From the NCBI RefSeq assembly GCF_025949665.1, contig NZ_JAPDFT010000002.1, positions 1 to 64,000 of the forward strand: a stretch of DNA of 64,000 nucleotides, given 5' to 3'. The first letter of the stretch is position 1; each line of letters begins with the position of its first letter. The DNA comes from Chryseobacterium viscerum (GTDB taxonomy: Bacteria; Bacteroidota; Bacteroidia; Flavobacteriales; Weeksellaceae). A program made the translations under genes and the position numbers. Below the pieces are notes generated by a model that saw only the letters and a program-made list of their open reading frames with translations, was not told the DNA's origin and made no database searches. Below, piece after piece: positions 17,100 to 26,685 of the stretch.

Positions 17100-19715
17100 A
17101 TGACCGCCGAAAAAGAAAGATTACAAGATACCAAATGGAAAAACTGGGGACCTTATGTAAGCAACCGACAATGGGGAAATGTACGTGAAGATTACAGCTC
17201 AAACGGGAATGCCTGGGATTTTACCAATCATAATAACGCCGAAAGCTATGCTTACCGTTGGGGAGAGGAAGGCATCGCTGGAATTTCTGATGTAAAACAG
17301 TTGTTCTGTTTTGCTTTTTCATTCTGGAACAGGAAAGATAAAATGATAAAAGAACGGTTCTTCGGATTGAGCAACCCACAGGGAAATCATGGGGAAGACA
17401 TCAAAGAAATCTTTTATTACCTGGACAATACACCTACTCACAGCTATATGAAAATGGTGTATAAATATCCTATCAATGAGTTTCCATATGATGAACTTCT
17501 TGCTGAAAACGGAAGACGCAGTAAAAAGGAACCGGAATATGAGATTTTCGATACCGGAATTTTTGATAACGATGAATATTTTGATATTTTCATTGAATAT
17601 TGTAAAGCTGATCACAATGATATTCTGGCCAGAGTAACTGTCTGTAACCGAAGCCAGCATGGGGCTCCCATTGTAGTGGCCCCTACTGCCTGGTTCAGAA
17701 ACAACTGGAAATGGGGATACAATACCTATAAAGGAGAACTGAATGCTTCTCATGACGGAAGTATTAACATTGGGCATGACAGTATTTCTATCAAAAAAAT
17801 CTATACCCGGAATTCAAATGCACAAAGTATATTTTGTGACAATGAAACCAATACGTCCAGGCTTTACGGAACTCCTAAAACGGAGAATATGTATTTCAAA
17901 GATGGCATCAATAACTTCATTATTCATCAGGGAAACACTGTAAACCCTGAAAAAAAGGGTACAAAAGCTTCTTTTCTGATTGATGAAATTGTAGGAGCAG
18001 GCGAATCTAAAATTTTTGAATTCAGATTATGTCCTGATAAAACGGATGAACCTTTTGAAAATTTTGATACTATTTTCGATACCCGACAAGCAGAAGCTGA
18101 GGAGTTTTATAACGATATTCAGAATGATACTGTCAATGAAGATGAAAGAAATGTTCAGAGACAGGCTTTTGCCGGACTTCTCTGGAATAAGCAATTCTAT
18201 CATTACAACATCGGAAAATGGCTGAAAGGTGATCCTAACTTTGAAGCTCCGAGAAATTTCAATGAATATGTAAGAAATACGGAATGGAATCACCTTCACA
18301 ATAAGGATATTATTTCCATGCCTGACAAATGGGAATATCCATGGTATGCTACCTGGGATCTGGCATTTCACTGTGTACCTTTTTCCATCATTGATGCAGA
18401 ATTTGCCAAGGGACAACTTTTGTTGCTTACCAAAGAATGGTACATGCATCCCAACGGACAGCTTCCAGCTTATGAATGGAATATGAGTGATGTGAATCCT
18501 CCTGTACATGCATGGTCCTGCTTCCGTGTTTTTAAAATTGATGAAAAAAACAATGGAAAGCCGGATTTATTATTCTTAGAAAAAGTATTCCAGAAGCTGC
18601 TGCTGAATTTTACGTGGTGGGTGAACCGAAAAGATAAAAACGGTAAAAATATTTTCGGGGGCGGTTTCCTTGGGCTCGATAATATCGGAGCTTTTGACCG
18701 GAATATGGTTTTAAAAGACGGCCAGCATCTTGAACAGGCAGACGGAACAAGCTGGATGGCCATGTATGCATTGAATATGATGCGTATTGCTATGGAACTT
18801 GCCCAGTATTATCAGGTGTATGAAGATATGGCGATCAAATTTTTTGAACATTATCTTTATATCGCTGAAGCTATGGAAAACCTGGGCGAAGGAACGAAAG
18901 GACTGTGGAATGAAGAGGATGGATTCTTTTATGATGTACTGCAGCTTGGAAACGGAGACAGTGTATCTTTGAGATTAAGAAGTATTGTAGGCCTGATCCC
19001 ATTATTTGCTGTTGAGATCGTAGACCACCGTCTACTGGAAAAGATGCCGAATTTCAGAAGCAGAATGGAATGGATCTTAAAAAATAAACCGGAACTTACT
19101 AAACTTGTTTCTCACTGGGACGAGGAAGGTCATGGAAGAAAACACCTGATGAGCATCCTCCGCAAAAACAGACTGACAAAAGTTCTGACAAGAATGCTTG
19201 ATGAAAATGAGTTTCTAAGTTCTTACGGAATCCGCGCCATGTCTAAAGTATACGAAGAAAATCCTTTTGTATTCTCTGTGCATGGTAATGAGAATATGGT
19301 CTATTATACTCCTGCAGAAAGTGACAGCCGAATGTTTGGAGGAAACAGCAACTGGCGCGGACCGATTTGGTTTCCTATCAATTTCCTGATTGTGGAAAGC
19401 CTGCAGCGCTTTCATTATTATTATGGAAACAGCCTGAAAGTAGAACTTCCAACAGGAAGCGGCGATAAAAGAAATCTTGATGAAGTAGCCCAGAATATCA
19501 GCAAAAGACTTTGTTCGATATTTTTAAAGGATGAGCATGGGCAACGGGCTTTCAATGGAGGCAATCCAAAATTCAATTATGATGAACATTTCAGAGATTA
19601 TATCACCTTCTTTGAATATTTCCATGGAGATAACGGCCGTGGTGTAGGAGCTTCTCACCAAACAGGATGGACAGCCACTGTAGCAAAACTGATAAAACCA
19701 AGACTTACCTTTTAA
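17100..19715 (+). CDS. GH63-like glucosidase
   Basis: An 871-residue protein resembling the family that includes eukaryotic mannosyl-oligosaccharide glucosidase and bacterial glycoside hydrolase family 63 enzymes. No signal peptide is visible, so it is probably cytoplasmic. Typical blocks: WGPYVSNRQWGNVREDYS near the N-terminus, KWEYPWYATWDLAFH in the (alpha/alpha)6 barrel, FLGLDNIGAFDR, ADGTSWMAMYALNMM and RGPIWFPINFLI near the C-terminus. The acidic residues in WDLAFH and in the GLDNIGAFDR block are candidates for catalysis. Probable role is hydrolysis of an alpha-glucoside such as a storage or compatible-solute sugar; the substrate is unknown. It stands alone, transcribed divergently from the met operon, and ends at a strong bidirectional terminator. 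Confidence 0.85.
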   Translation: MTAEKERLQDTKWKNWGPYVSNRQWGNVREDYSSNGNAWDFTNHNNAESYAYRWGEEGIAGISDVKQLFCFAFSFWNRKDKMIKERFFGLSNPQGNHGEDIKEIFYYLDNTPTHSYMKMVYKYPINEFPYDELLAENGRRSKKEPEYEIFDTGIFDNDEYFDIFIEYCKADHNDILARVTVCNRSQHGAPIVVAPTAWFRNNWKWGYNTYKGELNASHDGSINIGHDSISIKKIYTRNSNAQSIFCDNETNTSRLYGTPKTENMYFKDGINNFIIHQGNTVNPEKKGTKASFLIDEIVGAGESKIFEFRLCPDKTDEPFENFDTIFDTRQAEAEEFYNDIQNDTVNEDERNVQRQAFAGLLWNKQFYHYNIGKWLKGDPNFEAPRNFNEYVRNTEWNHLHNKDIISMPDKWEYPWYATWDLAFHCVPFSIIDAEFAKGQLLLLTKEWYMHPNGQLPAYEWNMSDVNPPVHAWSCFRVFKIDEKNNGKPDLLFLEKVFQKLLLNFTWWVNRKDKNGKNIFGGGFLGLDNIGAFDRNMVLKDGQHLEQADGTSWMAMYALNMMRIAMELAQYYQVYEDMAIKFFEHYLYIAEAMENLGEGTKGLWNEEDGFFYDVLQLGNGDSVSLRLRSIVGLIPLFAVEIVDHRLLEKMPNFRSRMEWILKNKPELTKLVSHWDEEGHGRKHLMSILRKNRLTKVLTRMLDENEFLSSYGIRAMSKVYEENPFVFSVHGNENMVYYTPAESDSRMFGGNSNWRGPIWFPINFLIVESLQRFHYYYGNSLKVELPTGSGDKRNLDEVAQNISKRLCSIFLKDEHGQRAFNGGNPKFNYDEHFRDYITFFEYFHGDNGRGVGASHQTGWTATVAKLIKPRLTF

Positions 19716-19739
19716 TAAGCAATGAGTAATTGGTAATAA

Positions 19740-19768
19740 AAAAGCCGGATGAGTCATCCGGCTTTTTC
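19740..19768. terminator. Bidirectional intrinsic terminator
   Basis: GCCGGATG (19744-19751) and CATCCGGC (19755-19762) form an 8-bp GC-rich stem with a 3-nt loop, flanked by an A-run on the left and a T-run on the right. It serves the GH63-like gene on the plus strand and the OsmC gene on the minus strand. Confidence 0.92.
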
Positions 19769-19785
19769 TATTTTTAAATAAGAGA

Positions 19786-20205
19786 TTAAATTTTTTCTCC
19801 GTTTACATAGACTTCGTATCCGATTTCTACATTCGGTTCTAAGGTTTTTGATACGGAACAGTATTTTTCAAAAGAAAGTTCTGCAGCCTTCAGTGCTTTT
19901 TTAGGATCAATTTCTCCTTCTAAAAGAAATTTCACATTGATGGATTTGAAAGGTTTCGCATCATCTACCTGTACTCTTTCTCCTTCTACCTCTGCCTGAA
20001 ATCCTGTAATATTCTGGCGCTGTTTCTTTAAAATCGAAACCACATCAATTCCGCTGCATCCAGCGACTGCCATCAGCACACTTTCCATTGGGGAAACTCC
20101 TTTGGCTCCCGGCTGGGAAGTATTATCCAAAAGAATAGAATTTCCCTGTGCATTGGTACATTCAAATAAAAAATCGTCGTTTATTCTGTTAAGTGTAATT
20201 TTCAT
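19786..20205 (-). CDS. OsmC/Ohr-family protein
   Basis: A 139-residue OsmC-fold protein. The family uses two cysteines to reduce organic hydroperoxides: here C50 in VAGCSGIDVV and C116 in FEKYCSVSKTL, both present in the expected contexts. It is closer to the YhfA-like branch than to Ohr, to judge from GVSPMESVLMAVAGC. Peroxidase activity is likely but not shown. It is the last gene of the minus-strand run that begins with the SpoIIM gene, 27 nt after the DUF58 gene. Confidence 0.88.
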   Translation of the reverse strand: MKITLNRINDDFLFECTNAQGNSILLDNTSQPGAKGVSPMESVLMAVAGCSGIDVVSILKKQRQNITGFQAEVEGERVQVDDAKPFKSINVKFLLEGEIDPKKALKAAELSFEKYCSVSKTLEPNVEIGYEVYVNGEKI

Positions 20206-20232
20206 TGCTTATTGCTTATTGCTTCTGCAAAG

Positions 20233-21555
20233 TTATAAAATTCCTCTCGCTTTTATCTCCAGATATTTATTGATAACATCGATATTCAAATTTTCCGGAA
20301 GTGTATATACGGTATAAATTCCATATTTGCGGAGTTCCTGAATGATCAGTTTCTTTTCAAATTCAAATTTTTCGGCAATGATCTCATCGTATATTTCCTG
20401 CATATTTTCAGGATTTTTGTTAATCAGCGTCTGCAGTTCAGAGTTTTTGAAGAATACAACTACCAGCAAATGGTTTTTAGCGATTCCACGTAAATATTTC
20501 AGCTGCCGGTTCAATCCGTCCAGTGTCTCAAAATTGGTGAAAAGCAAAATTAAACTTCTTTGATTGATGGAGTATTTTACATCCTGATACAAACGGTTGA
20601 AATCACTTTCAAAGAAATCTGTTTTGATATTATAAAGCGCTTCAGAGATTTTTTTCAGCTGTCCGGATTTGTTATCGGCAGCAATTTTATTTTCAGCTTT
20701 TTTGGAAAAAGTCATCATTCCGGCTCTGTCCCCTTTTCTCAAAATGATATGAGACAGCGCCATGGTTGCATTGATAGAATAATCCAATAAACTTAATCCG
20801 TTGAAAGGCATTTTCATCGTTCTCCCTTTATCAATCAACATAAAGATACGCTGTGATTTTTCATCCTGAAACTGGTTTACCATCAGACGATTGGTCTTGG
20901 ATGTTGCTTTCCAGTTGATCGTTCTGATATCATCTCCTGGAACATATTCTTTAATCTGCTCAAATTCCATAGTGTGTCCCAGCTTTCTGACTCTTTTGAT
21001 TCCGCCTAATAAAAATTCACTCTGAATGGCCATAAGCTCATATTTTCTGAGATGAATAAAGGATGGATAAGAAGGAAGCATAGCATCTTTCTGGAAAATA
21101 AATCTTTTTGAGATGAATCCCAATGGTGATGATGCATAAACATTCAAACCTCCAAAATGATATTCTCCTCTTTCTTTGGGCTCTAGTGAATATTGAAAGA
21201 ATGTATTCGCACCTGAAGCAATCTGCTTTTCAATCAAAAAATCTCTTTTCTGAAACTGGAACGGAATTTCATCAATAATCTTAGTCGCTATAGTAAAGCT
21301 GTAATTATTTTTAATATCAATTTTCACAAAATTCTCATCTCCGTTGGACAATTTTTCCGGCAGAATCCTTTGAGCCTGTAATGCATTTTTTTGATTAAAA
21401 AGCAATAGAAAATCTACTATTGCCGCAAGAAAGCAAATCAGGAGTACAATATGGGCTACCCACATCATCACAGGAAAGAAGAATGCAAGGACATACAGAA
21501 TCCCCACTCCGATGAGTGTAAAAAAGAGACGTGTATTGATGTATAAGTTTTTCAT
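20233..21555 (-). CDS. DUF58 domain protein
   Basis: A 440-residue protein with one or two N-terminal membrane helices (about 8-50) and a cytoplasmic DUF58 region related to von Willebrand A domains. The signature GDDIRTINWKATSKTNRLMV (about 210-229) is the DUF58 hallmark, followed by VWA-like FMLIDKGRTMKMPFNG. DUF58 proteins are constant partners of MoxR ATPases, and the moxR gene is immediately upstream. The 76-bp gap contains GGGATTAGG repeats within GGCAGG/CCTGCC. The complex is thought to act as a chaperone-like membrane assembly; the client is unknown. Confidence 0.9.
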   Translation of the reverse strand: MKNLYINTRLFFTLIGVGILYVLAFFFPVMMWVAHIVLLICFLAAIVDFLLLFNQKNALQAQRILPEKLSNGDENFVKIDIKNNYSFTIATKIIDEIPFQFQKRDFLIEKQIASGANTFFQYSLEPKERGEYHFGGLNVYASSPLGFISKRFIFQKDAMLPSYPSFIHLRKYELMAIQSEFLLGGIKRVRKLGHTMEFEQIKEYVPGDDIRTINWKATSKTNRLMVNQFQDEKSQRIFMLIDKGRTMKMPFNGLSLLDYSINATMALSHIILRKGDRAGMMTFSKKAENKIAADNKSGQLKKISEALYNIKTDFFESDFNRLYQDVKYSINQRSLILLFTNFETLDGLNRQLKYLRGIAKNHLLVVVFFKNSELQTLINKNPENMQEIYDEIIAEKFEFEKKLIIQELRKYGIYTVYTLPENLNIDVINKYLEIKARGIL

Positions 21556-21631
21556 TGGTTGGGGGCAGGTTATAGGGATTAGGATTTAGGATAAAGGGAT
21601 TAGGGGTTATGCCCTGCCAGCTATCCACTAC
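21556..21631. repeat. GGGATTAGG-rich intergenic repeat
   Basis: The gap between moxR and the DUF58 gene contains AGGGATTAGGATTTAG (21574-21589), shared exactly with the left arm of element B (37040-37055), two further GGATTAGG-like words, and a short outer inverted repeat GGCAGG (21564-21569) / CCTGCC (21613-21618). It has no coding frame. It looks like a gene-less relative of element B. Confidence 0.5.
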
Positions 21632-22663
21632 CTATCTCGGAATCTCTATTCCTTCTAAAATCTGACGGATAATTTCATCTGCAGTAAGACCCTCCATTTC
21701 TCTTTCCGGAGAAACGATTACTCTGTGTCTTAAAACAGCGTAGCTTGCTTCTTTAATATCTTCAGGAGTTACAAAATCTCTTCCTCTTAACGCTGCAAAC
21801 GCTTTTGATGCTGTAAGAAGTGCCAGTGATGCTCTTGGAGATGCTCCCAGATATAAGAACTGGTTTTCTCTGGTATTGATGATAATTTTAGCAATATATT
21901 CCATCAGCTGAGCTTCCACAATGATTTCTTTTACCAGATGCTGGTAATTTTTCAATTGCTGAGATGTGATAACACGGTTTACCCCTTCTGTTTTATCTTC
22001 TTTTTTACTTTCGTGCTGATTTTTAATGATTGCTATTTCCTGCTCAAGATTAGGATATCCTACATTAATTTTGAATAAGAAACGATCCAGCTGAGCTTCC
22101 GGAAGTCTGTACGTCCCCTCATGTTCTATAGGGTTTTGTGTAGCAATAACAAGGAAAGGTTCTTCCAAAATATAACGGGTACCGTCCATGGTGATCTGCC
22201 TTTCTTCCATTACTTCAAATAATGCGGATTGCGTTTTTGCCGGCGATCTGTTGATCTCATCAATCAGGATGAAATTGGAGAAGATAGGTCCTTTTTTAAA
22301 TTCAAATTCTGAATTTTTCACATTGAATACAGATGTTCCCAAAATATCGGAAGGCATCAGATCCGGAGTAAACTGAATTCTGCTGAAACCTACATCAATG
22401 GTTCTGGCTAATAATTTTGCTGTGATTGTTTTCGCAACTCCCGGAACCCCTTCAATAAGCACATGGCCGTTTGAAAGTAATGCTGCCAAAAGATGTTCAA
22501 TCATCTTCTCCTGTCCTACAATTACTTTTCCGATCTCAGATTTTACTTTCTCCAGGCTTGTACGAAGTTCAATCATATCTATTCTCGACTGAAACTGCTC
22601 TTCCTGTTTATTAAGGTCTATAGAGCTTTGGTTTTCTATATTAGGGTTATCAAAGTTTTCCAT
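21632..22663 (-). CDS. MoxR-family AAA+ ATPase
   Basis: A 343-residue AAA_3 ATPase. Walker A GVPGVAKT (72-79), Walker B LIDEINRSPAKTQSALFEVM with the sensor region ATQNPIEHEGTYRLPEAQLD, and the C-terminal helical lid (TPEDIKEASYAVLRHR). MoxR ATPases work with DUF58/VWA proteins in maturation or assembly of other protein complexes. It is followed by the DUF58 gene and preceded by a 111-bp gap with a TAACAATG/CATTGTTA inverted repeat. Confidence 0.94.
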   Translation of the reverse strand: MENFDNPNIENQSSIDLNKQEEQFQSRIDMIELRTSLEKVKSEIGKVIVGQEKMIEHLLAALLSNGHVLIEGVPGVAKTITAKLLARTIDVGFSRIQFTPDLMPSDILGTSVFNVKNSEFEFKKGPIFSNFILIDEINRSPAKTQSALFEVMEERQITMDGTRYILEEPFLVIATQNPIEHEGTYRLPEAQLDRFLFKINVGYPNLEQEIAIIKNQHESKKEDKTEGVNRVITSQQLKNYQHLVKEIIVEAQLMEYIAKIIINTRENQFLYLGASPRASLALLTASKAFAALRGRDFVTPEDIKEASYAVLRHRVIVSPEREMEGLTADEIIRQILEGIEIPR

Positions 22664-22685
22664 AATAAATTTTAATTGGCCGATC

Positions 22686-22756
22686 TAACAATGGGTGTCA
22701 ATGTAATAATTAAATATTTTCCCTGGAAAGATAATTATTAGTACTGGTCATTGTTA
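22686..22756. repeat. Intergenic palindrome upstream of moxR
   Basis: TAACAATG (22686-22693) and CATTGTTA (22749-22756) are exact 8-bp inverted copies around an AT-rich 55-nt centre. Further AATGTAATAATT/TGTATTATTT words lie beside them. Short, so weaker than the other palindromes. Confidence 0.35.
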
Positions 22757-22774
22757 CATCATTATATTGTTGTA

Positions 22775-23932
22775 TTATTTAAATATTTCATCAAGGAGCT
22801 TATTGATCCTTGTAAGGTCTTCCTTCATTACGCTGGCGTAAGGATCCTGAGCTTTTTTTACAAGCGTTATCGCTTCATTAATCATCTCCACGGTTTTCCC
22901 GGTTTTCAGCTGTAGTTTTTTTGCAAATTCTTCATCCAAATTCTGGGTATCTATCAACAGATCCATTCTTACTTTGTTCAGAAAATACTGAGCTTTCTTT
23001 GCCATCATATCATGAAAATCACCTTCCTGAAGATACAGATTTCCAATACTTTTTACAAAATCCAGAGAAGTATTCCTTAGTGGCTCTGTTACCGGTACTA
23101 TTCTCTGTTTTCTTTTTGCATTAAAGAAAATAAAAAGGATAAATCCACCCAAAAACACCCACCACGCATACTTTAAAGCCGGATTTGACAATACAAATCT
23201 CATGAAGAAACGTGATGTTGAACTTTTCTTGGATACAAACCAAAGGGTTTCTCTATCCGGAAGATATGAAAACACATCCTGAGCATATTTTGTGTTCCCA
23301 GGTTTCAGAAGATAATAATTGGTCAGAAAAAGAGGTTCTGTATGAGCGTAAATATATCCTTTCCCAAACTTCACTTTGATAAAGTTGGCTTGATCAGTAT
23401 TCTTTTTTTCCACAGTTTTTCCAAGGACTTCAACGTTAGGTTTAATGAATGAAAATCCTCTTCCTGACGGAAATTTATCTAATTTAATAAAATCATTCTG
23501 ATATTTTTTGTCTGTAAGTTTCAGTACATTTTCCTCTTCAAAAGAGATTTCGGAATCATAATATCCGATACTGTCTGAAATTTCTTTTGGCATACGAGCT
23601 ACCATTAAAAATGCATCCGAGCCTTCAGATACCTGGGTCAGGATTTTATTCCAGGACTCTTTATCAAGATTATTTTCAATTACAACAATATTGTGAGGAT
23701 CCTTTTTATGCTGACTGTAGTATTCGTAAGGTGCCTGCTCAATTTTCTTCAGGTTATTTTTAAAAAGATTTTTAGCTTCATTATTAAAAACAAATAGTCC
23801 GAACGGAGACTTTTCATTGATATCAAAATTCTTGCGCCAGTCTGTCGTTTCTTTTTTGTTAACTTCAAGCAATGCCAGAATAATCATCACGATGATGAAA
23901 ATTGCAGCATATGTTTTGAAAGTTTTATTCAT
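22775..23932 (-). CDS. DUF4350 domain protein
   Basis: A 385-residue membrane protein. A first helix (about 7-24, AAIFIIVMIILALLEV) is followed by an extracytoplasmic DUF4350 region (about 40-225, including YIYAHTEPLFLTNY), a second helix (about 240-262, YAWWVFLGGFILFIFF), and a cytoplasmic C-terminal part with predicted helices. DUF4350 proteins occur with MoxR/DUF58 clusters and resemble the glutamine-amidotransferase-like fold; no catalytic triad is evident to me. It starts 11 nt after the DUF4129 gene. Confidence 0.82.
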   Translation of the reverse strand: MNKTFKTYAAIFIIVMIILALLEVNKKETTDWRKNFDINEKSPFGLFVFNNEAKNLFKNNLKKIEQAPYEYYSQHKKDPHNIVVIENNLDKESWNKILTQVSEGSDAFLMVARMPKEISDSIGYYDSEISFEEENVLKLTDKKYQNDFIKLDKFPSGRGFSFIKPNVEVLGKTVEKKNTDQANFIKVKFGKGYIYAHTEPLFLTNYYLLKPGNTKYAQDVFSYLPDRETLWFVSKKSSTSRFFMRFVLSNPALKYAWWVFLGGFILFIFFNAKRKQRIVPVTEPLRNTSLDFVKSIGNLYLQEGDFHDMMAKKAQYFLNKVRMDLLIDTQNLDEEFAKKLQLKTGKTVEMINEAITLVKKAQDPYASVMKEDLTRINKLLDEIFK

Positions 23933-23943
23933 GGTTACTATTG

Positions 23944-24735
23944 TTAGGGTTTAAATGCCTGATACTGATTTTTAAATTTCTGATAGCTCTGTTCTTCAAT
24001 ACTGAATTCTCCATACCAGACATAATCAAAGATATAAGAAAGATTAGAAAATTCATTTTTCAGATGGAGAGCTTTCAATTCTGAGGCATAATCTTTATTG
24101 GTTTTTTCCGGATTCCAGTTGATCAGCTTTTTGTCACTCAGTTTTTTAAGAATAAACAGGAATTGGTAACGAACTGCTGAACGATAATCTCCCGCCATCT
24201 CAAATTTTGCAATACTTTCAGGGAAATTGATTTCGTGGATGTTCTCATGGAGTTCCTGCACATTGATATCCAGTTTTTTATTCTTTTTGCCAAAAAGAAA
24301 GTTCCCGTCTTTTCCCATGACATATCTAATGATAAAATAAAGCAGAAATCCTACAAGAATAATAGCAAACAGACGGATGAGGACTGTTGTAAACTCTGCT
24401 GACTTAGTCAGTGCAGTTTCCCCGAAAATTCCCTGTATAATCTGATTGAGCTTCCGCATCAACTTTTGAAAGAAAGATTCTCTTGGCTTTGATACGGAAT
24501 AGTCAAATTCGTTTCCTTTATATCTTGAGGGAATATTTTCTTTGAATGTTTTCGGATACACTGCATTCTCTGACACCGGGTTTTTCATCAGTACAGAATC
24601 TGCACGCAGCATATTTCTGTAATGCCCGGTTGTATACAGAGAGTCTCCCAGATATTCATCAGCAGAATTATCGTCCTGAGCCTGAACCAGCCCAAGAGAG
24701 AAAAAAAGCAGTAAGAAAAAGAAAATTCTATTCAT
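23944..24735 (-). CDS. DUF4129 domain protein
   Basis: A 263-residue protein with a cleavable-type signal peptide (RIFFFLLLFFSLGLVQAQ), a periplasmic stretch, one membrane helix (about 122-140) and a cytoplasmic DUF4129 domain with YRSAVRYQFLFILKKLSDKK (about 182-201) and YDYVWYGEFSIEEQSY near the end. DUF4129 is often fused to transglutaminase-like proteins, but here it is alone. Its start overlaps the upstream gene by 8 nt. Confidence 0.82.
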   Translation of the reverse strand: MNRIFFFLLLFFSLGLVQAQDDNSADEYLGDSLYTTGHYRNMLRADSVLMKNPVSENAVYPKTFKENIPSRYKGNEFDYSVSKPRESFFQKLMRKLNQIIQGIFGETALTKSAEFTTVLIRLFAIILVGFLLYFIIRYVMGKDGNFLFGKKNKKLDINVQELHENIHEINFPESIAKFEMAGDYRSAVRYQFLFILKKLSDKKLINWNPEKTNKDYASELKALHLKNEFSNLSYIFDYVWYGEFSIEEQSYQKFKNQYQAFKP

Positions 24736-25690
24736 TGATTCCTATAGTGTCTATTTCTGCAAGTTCTACTTTCTGGTGAAGATCTGTTCTGCTGTCATAA
24801 TACATCAGTCCTGCATTCACATACATCAGGTTTGAAAGAAAAAATGAAAGCAGCATCGAAATTCCGTACAATACAAAAAACAGGATTCCCGCAGTTCCGG
24901 TAAAAGGATTTTGCTCAAAATTTCCGTCTGGTGTAGAAGTAAGAAGTGATCCGTAAAAAAATATCATCGGAATAAATGTGAATACAGATGTTATCATATA
25001 GATAATAATAAACATCACAAATGCCGATCCCCAATATTTCCAGTACGGTGATTTCTCACTACCGTTCGGATAAGAAAACTGTGAACGTAAAGCATAGCTC
25101 AAACTTCCCCAGAAACCTCTGTCCGAATTAAAATAATCATACATCAGAAATGTAGTAAAATTAAATATCGTTGGGTAAAGAAGCAGTATCAGAAACAATC
25201 CGATAATAATAAAAATGAGAATATAGGAAAAACCTACGACAAATAAAATTGCTGGGGTAACAATAAAGATCATCCCAAGGCACAGTTTCGCTATTCTCCC
25301 TGCATTGCTTTTAAAGTCATTAAGGATTTCATCAGCTTTTATTTTTTCTGCCCCTTCTGCAATTCTTTTTAAATAAAAAACGGGATACAGGTAATTGACA
25401 ATCATCAAAACCATGAAAAGCAGAAAAGTCAGCAATCCTACCGTAATCAACATGCCGGCATTATCCGAAAAATACTGTTCAAAATAATACGTTTCTCCAC
25501 CAAGATTAGACCCGAATATCTGCGAAAAGAGTTCTTTATATCCGAAGATCACAACGGTTACCATTAAGATCAAAAGCAAGCCATTGATCAGAATATAGTT
25601 CTTAAAATAATTCTTCCCGTATAATTTGAAGAAATTAAAACTATCGCTGATAAAGTTTCCAAAATCTCTTTTTTTATAAAATTGTATCAT
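24728..25690 (-). CDS. Polytopic membrane protein, DUF4013-like
   Basis: Membrane protein with about six helices (for example ILINGLLLILMVTVVIFG, GMLITVGLLTFLLFMVLMIV, ILIFIIIGLFLILLLYPTIF). I chose the ATG giving MIQFYKKRDFGN at 25690 over an upstream ATG at 25735, because this N-terminus matches related proteins and leaves only a 17-nt overlap with the SpoIIM gene. It resembles DUF4013 or 'glycerophosphodiester phosphodiesterase membrane domain' proteins that accompany SpoIIM/RDD genes. Function unknown. Confidence 0.75.
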   Translation of the reverse strand: MIQFYKKRDFGNFISDSFNFFKLYGKNYFKNYILINGLLLILMVTVVIFGYKELFSQIFGSNLGGETYYFEQYFSDNAGMLITVGLLTFLLFMVLMIVNYLYPVFYLKRIAEGAEKIKADEILNDFKSNAGRIAKLCLGMIFIVTPAILFVVGFSYILIFIIIGLFLILLLYPTIFNFTTFLMYDYFNSDRGFWGSLSYALRSQFSYPNGSEKSPYWKYWGSAFVMFIIIYMITSVFTFIPMIFFYGSLLTSTPDGNFEQNPFTGTAGILFFVLYGISMLLSFFLSNLMYVNAGLMYYDSRTDLHQKVELAEIDTIGINE

Positions 25691-26657
25691 TGATGTGTTT
25701 ATTAGTTTTTTTGTTGACAATAGATGGATATACAAAATAGTAGAATCCTATAATTGCCAGTGATCCCAAAATAATGATCAGATTCAGAAACAAAGGCATC
25801 TTCAAAGCATGTCTTGTAACATAACCTTCTATAATTCCTGCACAAATGGTGAAAGGAATAGTACTTAAAAATATTTTAAATGAATCTTTAAATCCTTTTT
25901 TAAAAGAATTAAACCTTGAAAACGTTCTCGGAAATAAAATAGAAGCTCCCAGGATCAGTCCGCACATCGCTTCCACCACCATGGCAAAGATCTCAAAAAC
26001 TCCGTGAAGCCATATTCCTCTGGCACTCTCTTTCAATGCTCCGTAATCATAGAAAAAGTATTGGAAAGCACCCAGCATCACACTGTTGGAAAGCAAAGCA
26101 AACAATGTCCCCACGCCTCCTGCAATTCCGTAAATATAGAGTTTTGCTCCTACCTGAATATTATTAAAAATAATTCCTATCGTACTTCCCCAGGTACTTC
26201 CACTCTGATAAACCCCTACAGCATTATTATTTTTAATATTTTCAACTGTTTCATTCACATATCCTTCACCCAGAATAATATTTACAAAACCTTTATCATA
26301 GATTGCAGAAAGTACTCCTATTGAGGTAAACAAAATGAAAAACAGAAAAGCATACATCAGATATCTCCTGTACTGATACATCAGCAACGGAACTTCAGTT
26401 TTGAAAAAGTAAACCAGCCTGTTTTCCTCCACCCTTTTGGTTTTATAAATCTTTTGAAAAATCTGGGCAGATAGATGATTAAGGTAAACTGTAGTATTAC
26501 TTTTCGGATAATAGGTCTGGGCAAAAGAAAGATCATTGATCAGGTTAATATACAATGAAGACAGGTCATCAGGATTTTTTTTAATTTTCCCTTGAATAAC
26601 CTGTTCTATTCCCAACCATTTTTCTTTATTTTGTTTAATGAAATAAACTTCTCTCAT
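25674..26657 (-). CDS. Stage II sporulation protein M (SpoIIM)-like membrane protein
   Basis: A 327-residue polytopic protein with about five helices. The organism does not sporulate; SpoIIM-domain proteins in Bacteroidota are typical members of MoxR/RDD clusters. Features: N-terminal soluble part with VLRWxxLE-like LGIEQVIQGK, then RYLMYAFLFFILFTSIGVLSAI, GVFEIFAMVVEAMCGLILGAS and repeated aromatic-Gly helices. It is the first gene of the minus-strand run, divergent from the RDD gene with only 28 nt between the start codons. Confidence 0.82.
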   Translation of the reverse strand: MREVYFIKQNKEKWLGIEQVIQGKIKKNPDDLSSLYINLINDLSFAQTYYPKSNTTVYLNHLSAQIFQKIYKTKRVEENRLVYFFKTEVPLLMYQYRRYLMYAFLFFILFTSIGVLSAIYDKGFVNIILGEGYVNETVENIKNNNAVGVYQSGSTWGSTIGIIFNNIQVGAKLYIYGIAGGVGTLFALLSNSVMLGAFQYFFYDYGALKESARGIWLHGVFEIFAMVVEAMCGLILGASILFPRTFSRFNSFKKGFKDSFKIFLSTIPFTICAGIIEGYVTRHALKMPLFLNLIIILGSLAIIGFYYFVYPSIVNKKTNKHINDTIL

Positions 26658-26685
26658 AATTGTTAAGGCTAAAATAATAAAAAAT

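Larger units (their letters stand above)
19714..20232. repeat. Inverted AATAAGCAATGA copies around the OsmC gene
   Basis: AATAAGCAATGA (19714-19725) and its exact inverse TCATTGCTTATT (20202-20213) flank the OsmC gene; the right copy extends into a tandem ATTGCTT repeat. A 26-nt stretch here (20207-20232) recurs at 27506-27531 with one mismatch. These are short dispersed intergenic words. Confidence 0.55.

Noticed and set aside
25674..25735. 62-nt overlap of the SpoIIM and DUF4013-like genes
   Set aside because: It disappears if the second gene starts at the better ATG at 25690 (17-nt overlap).
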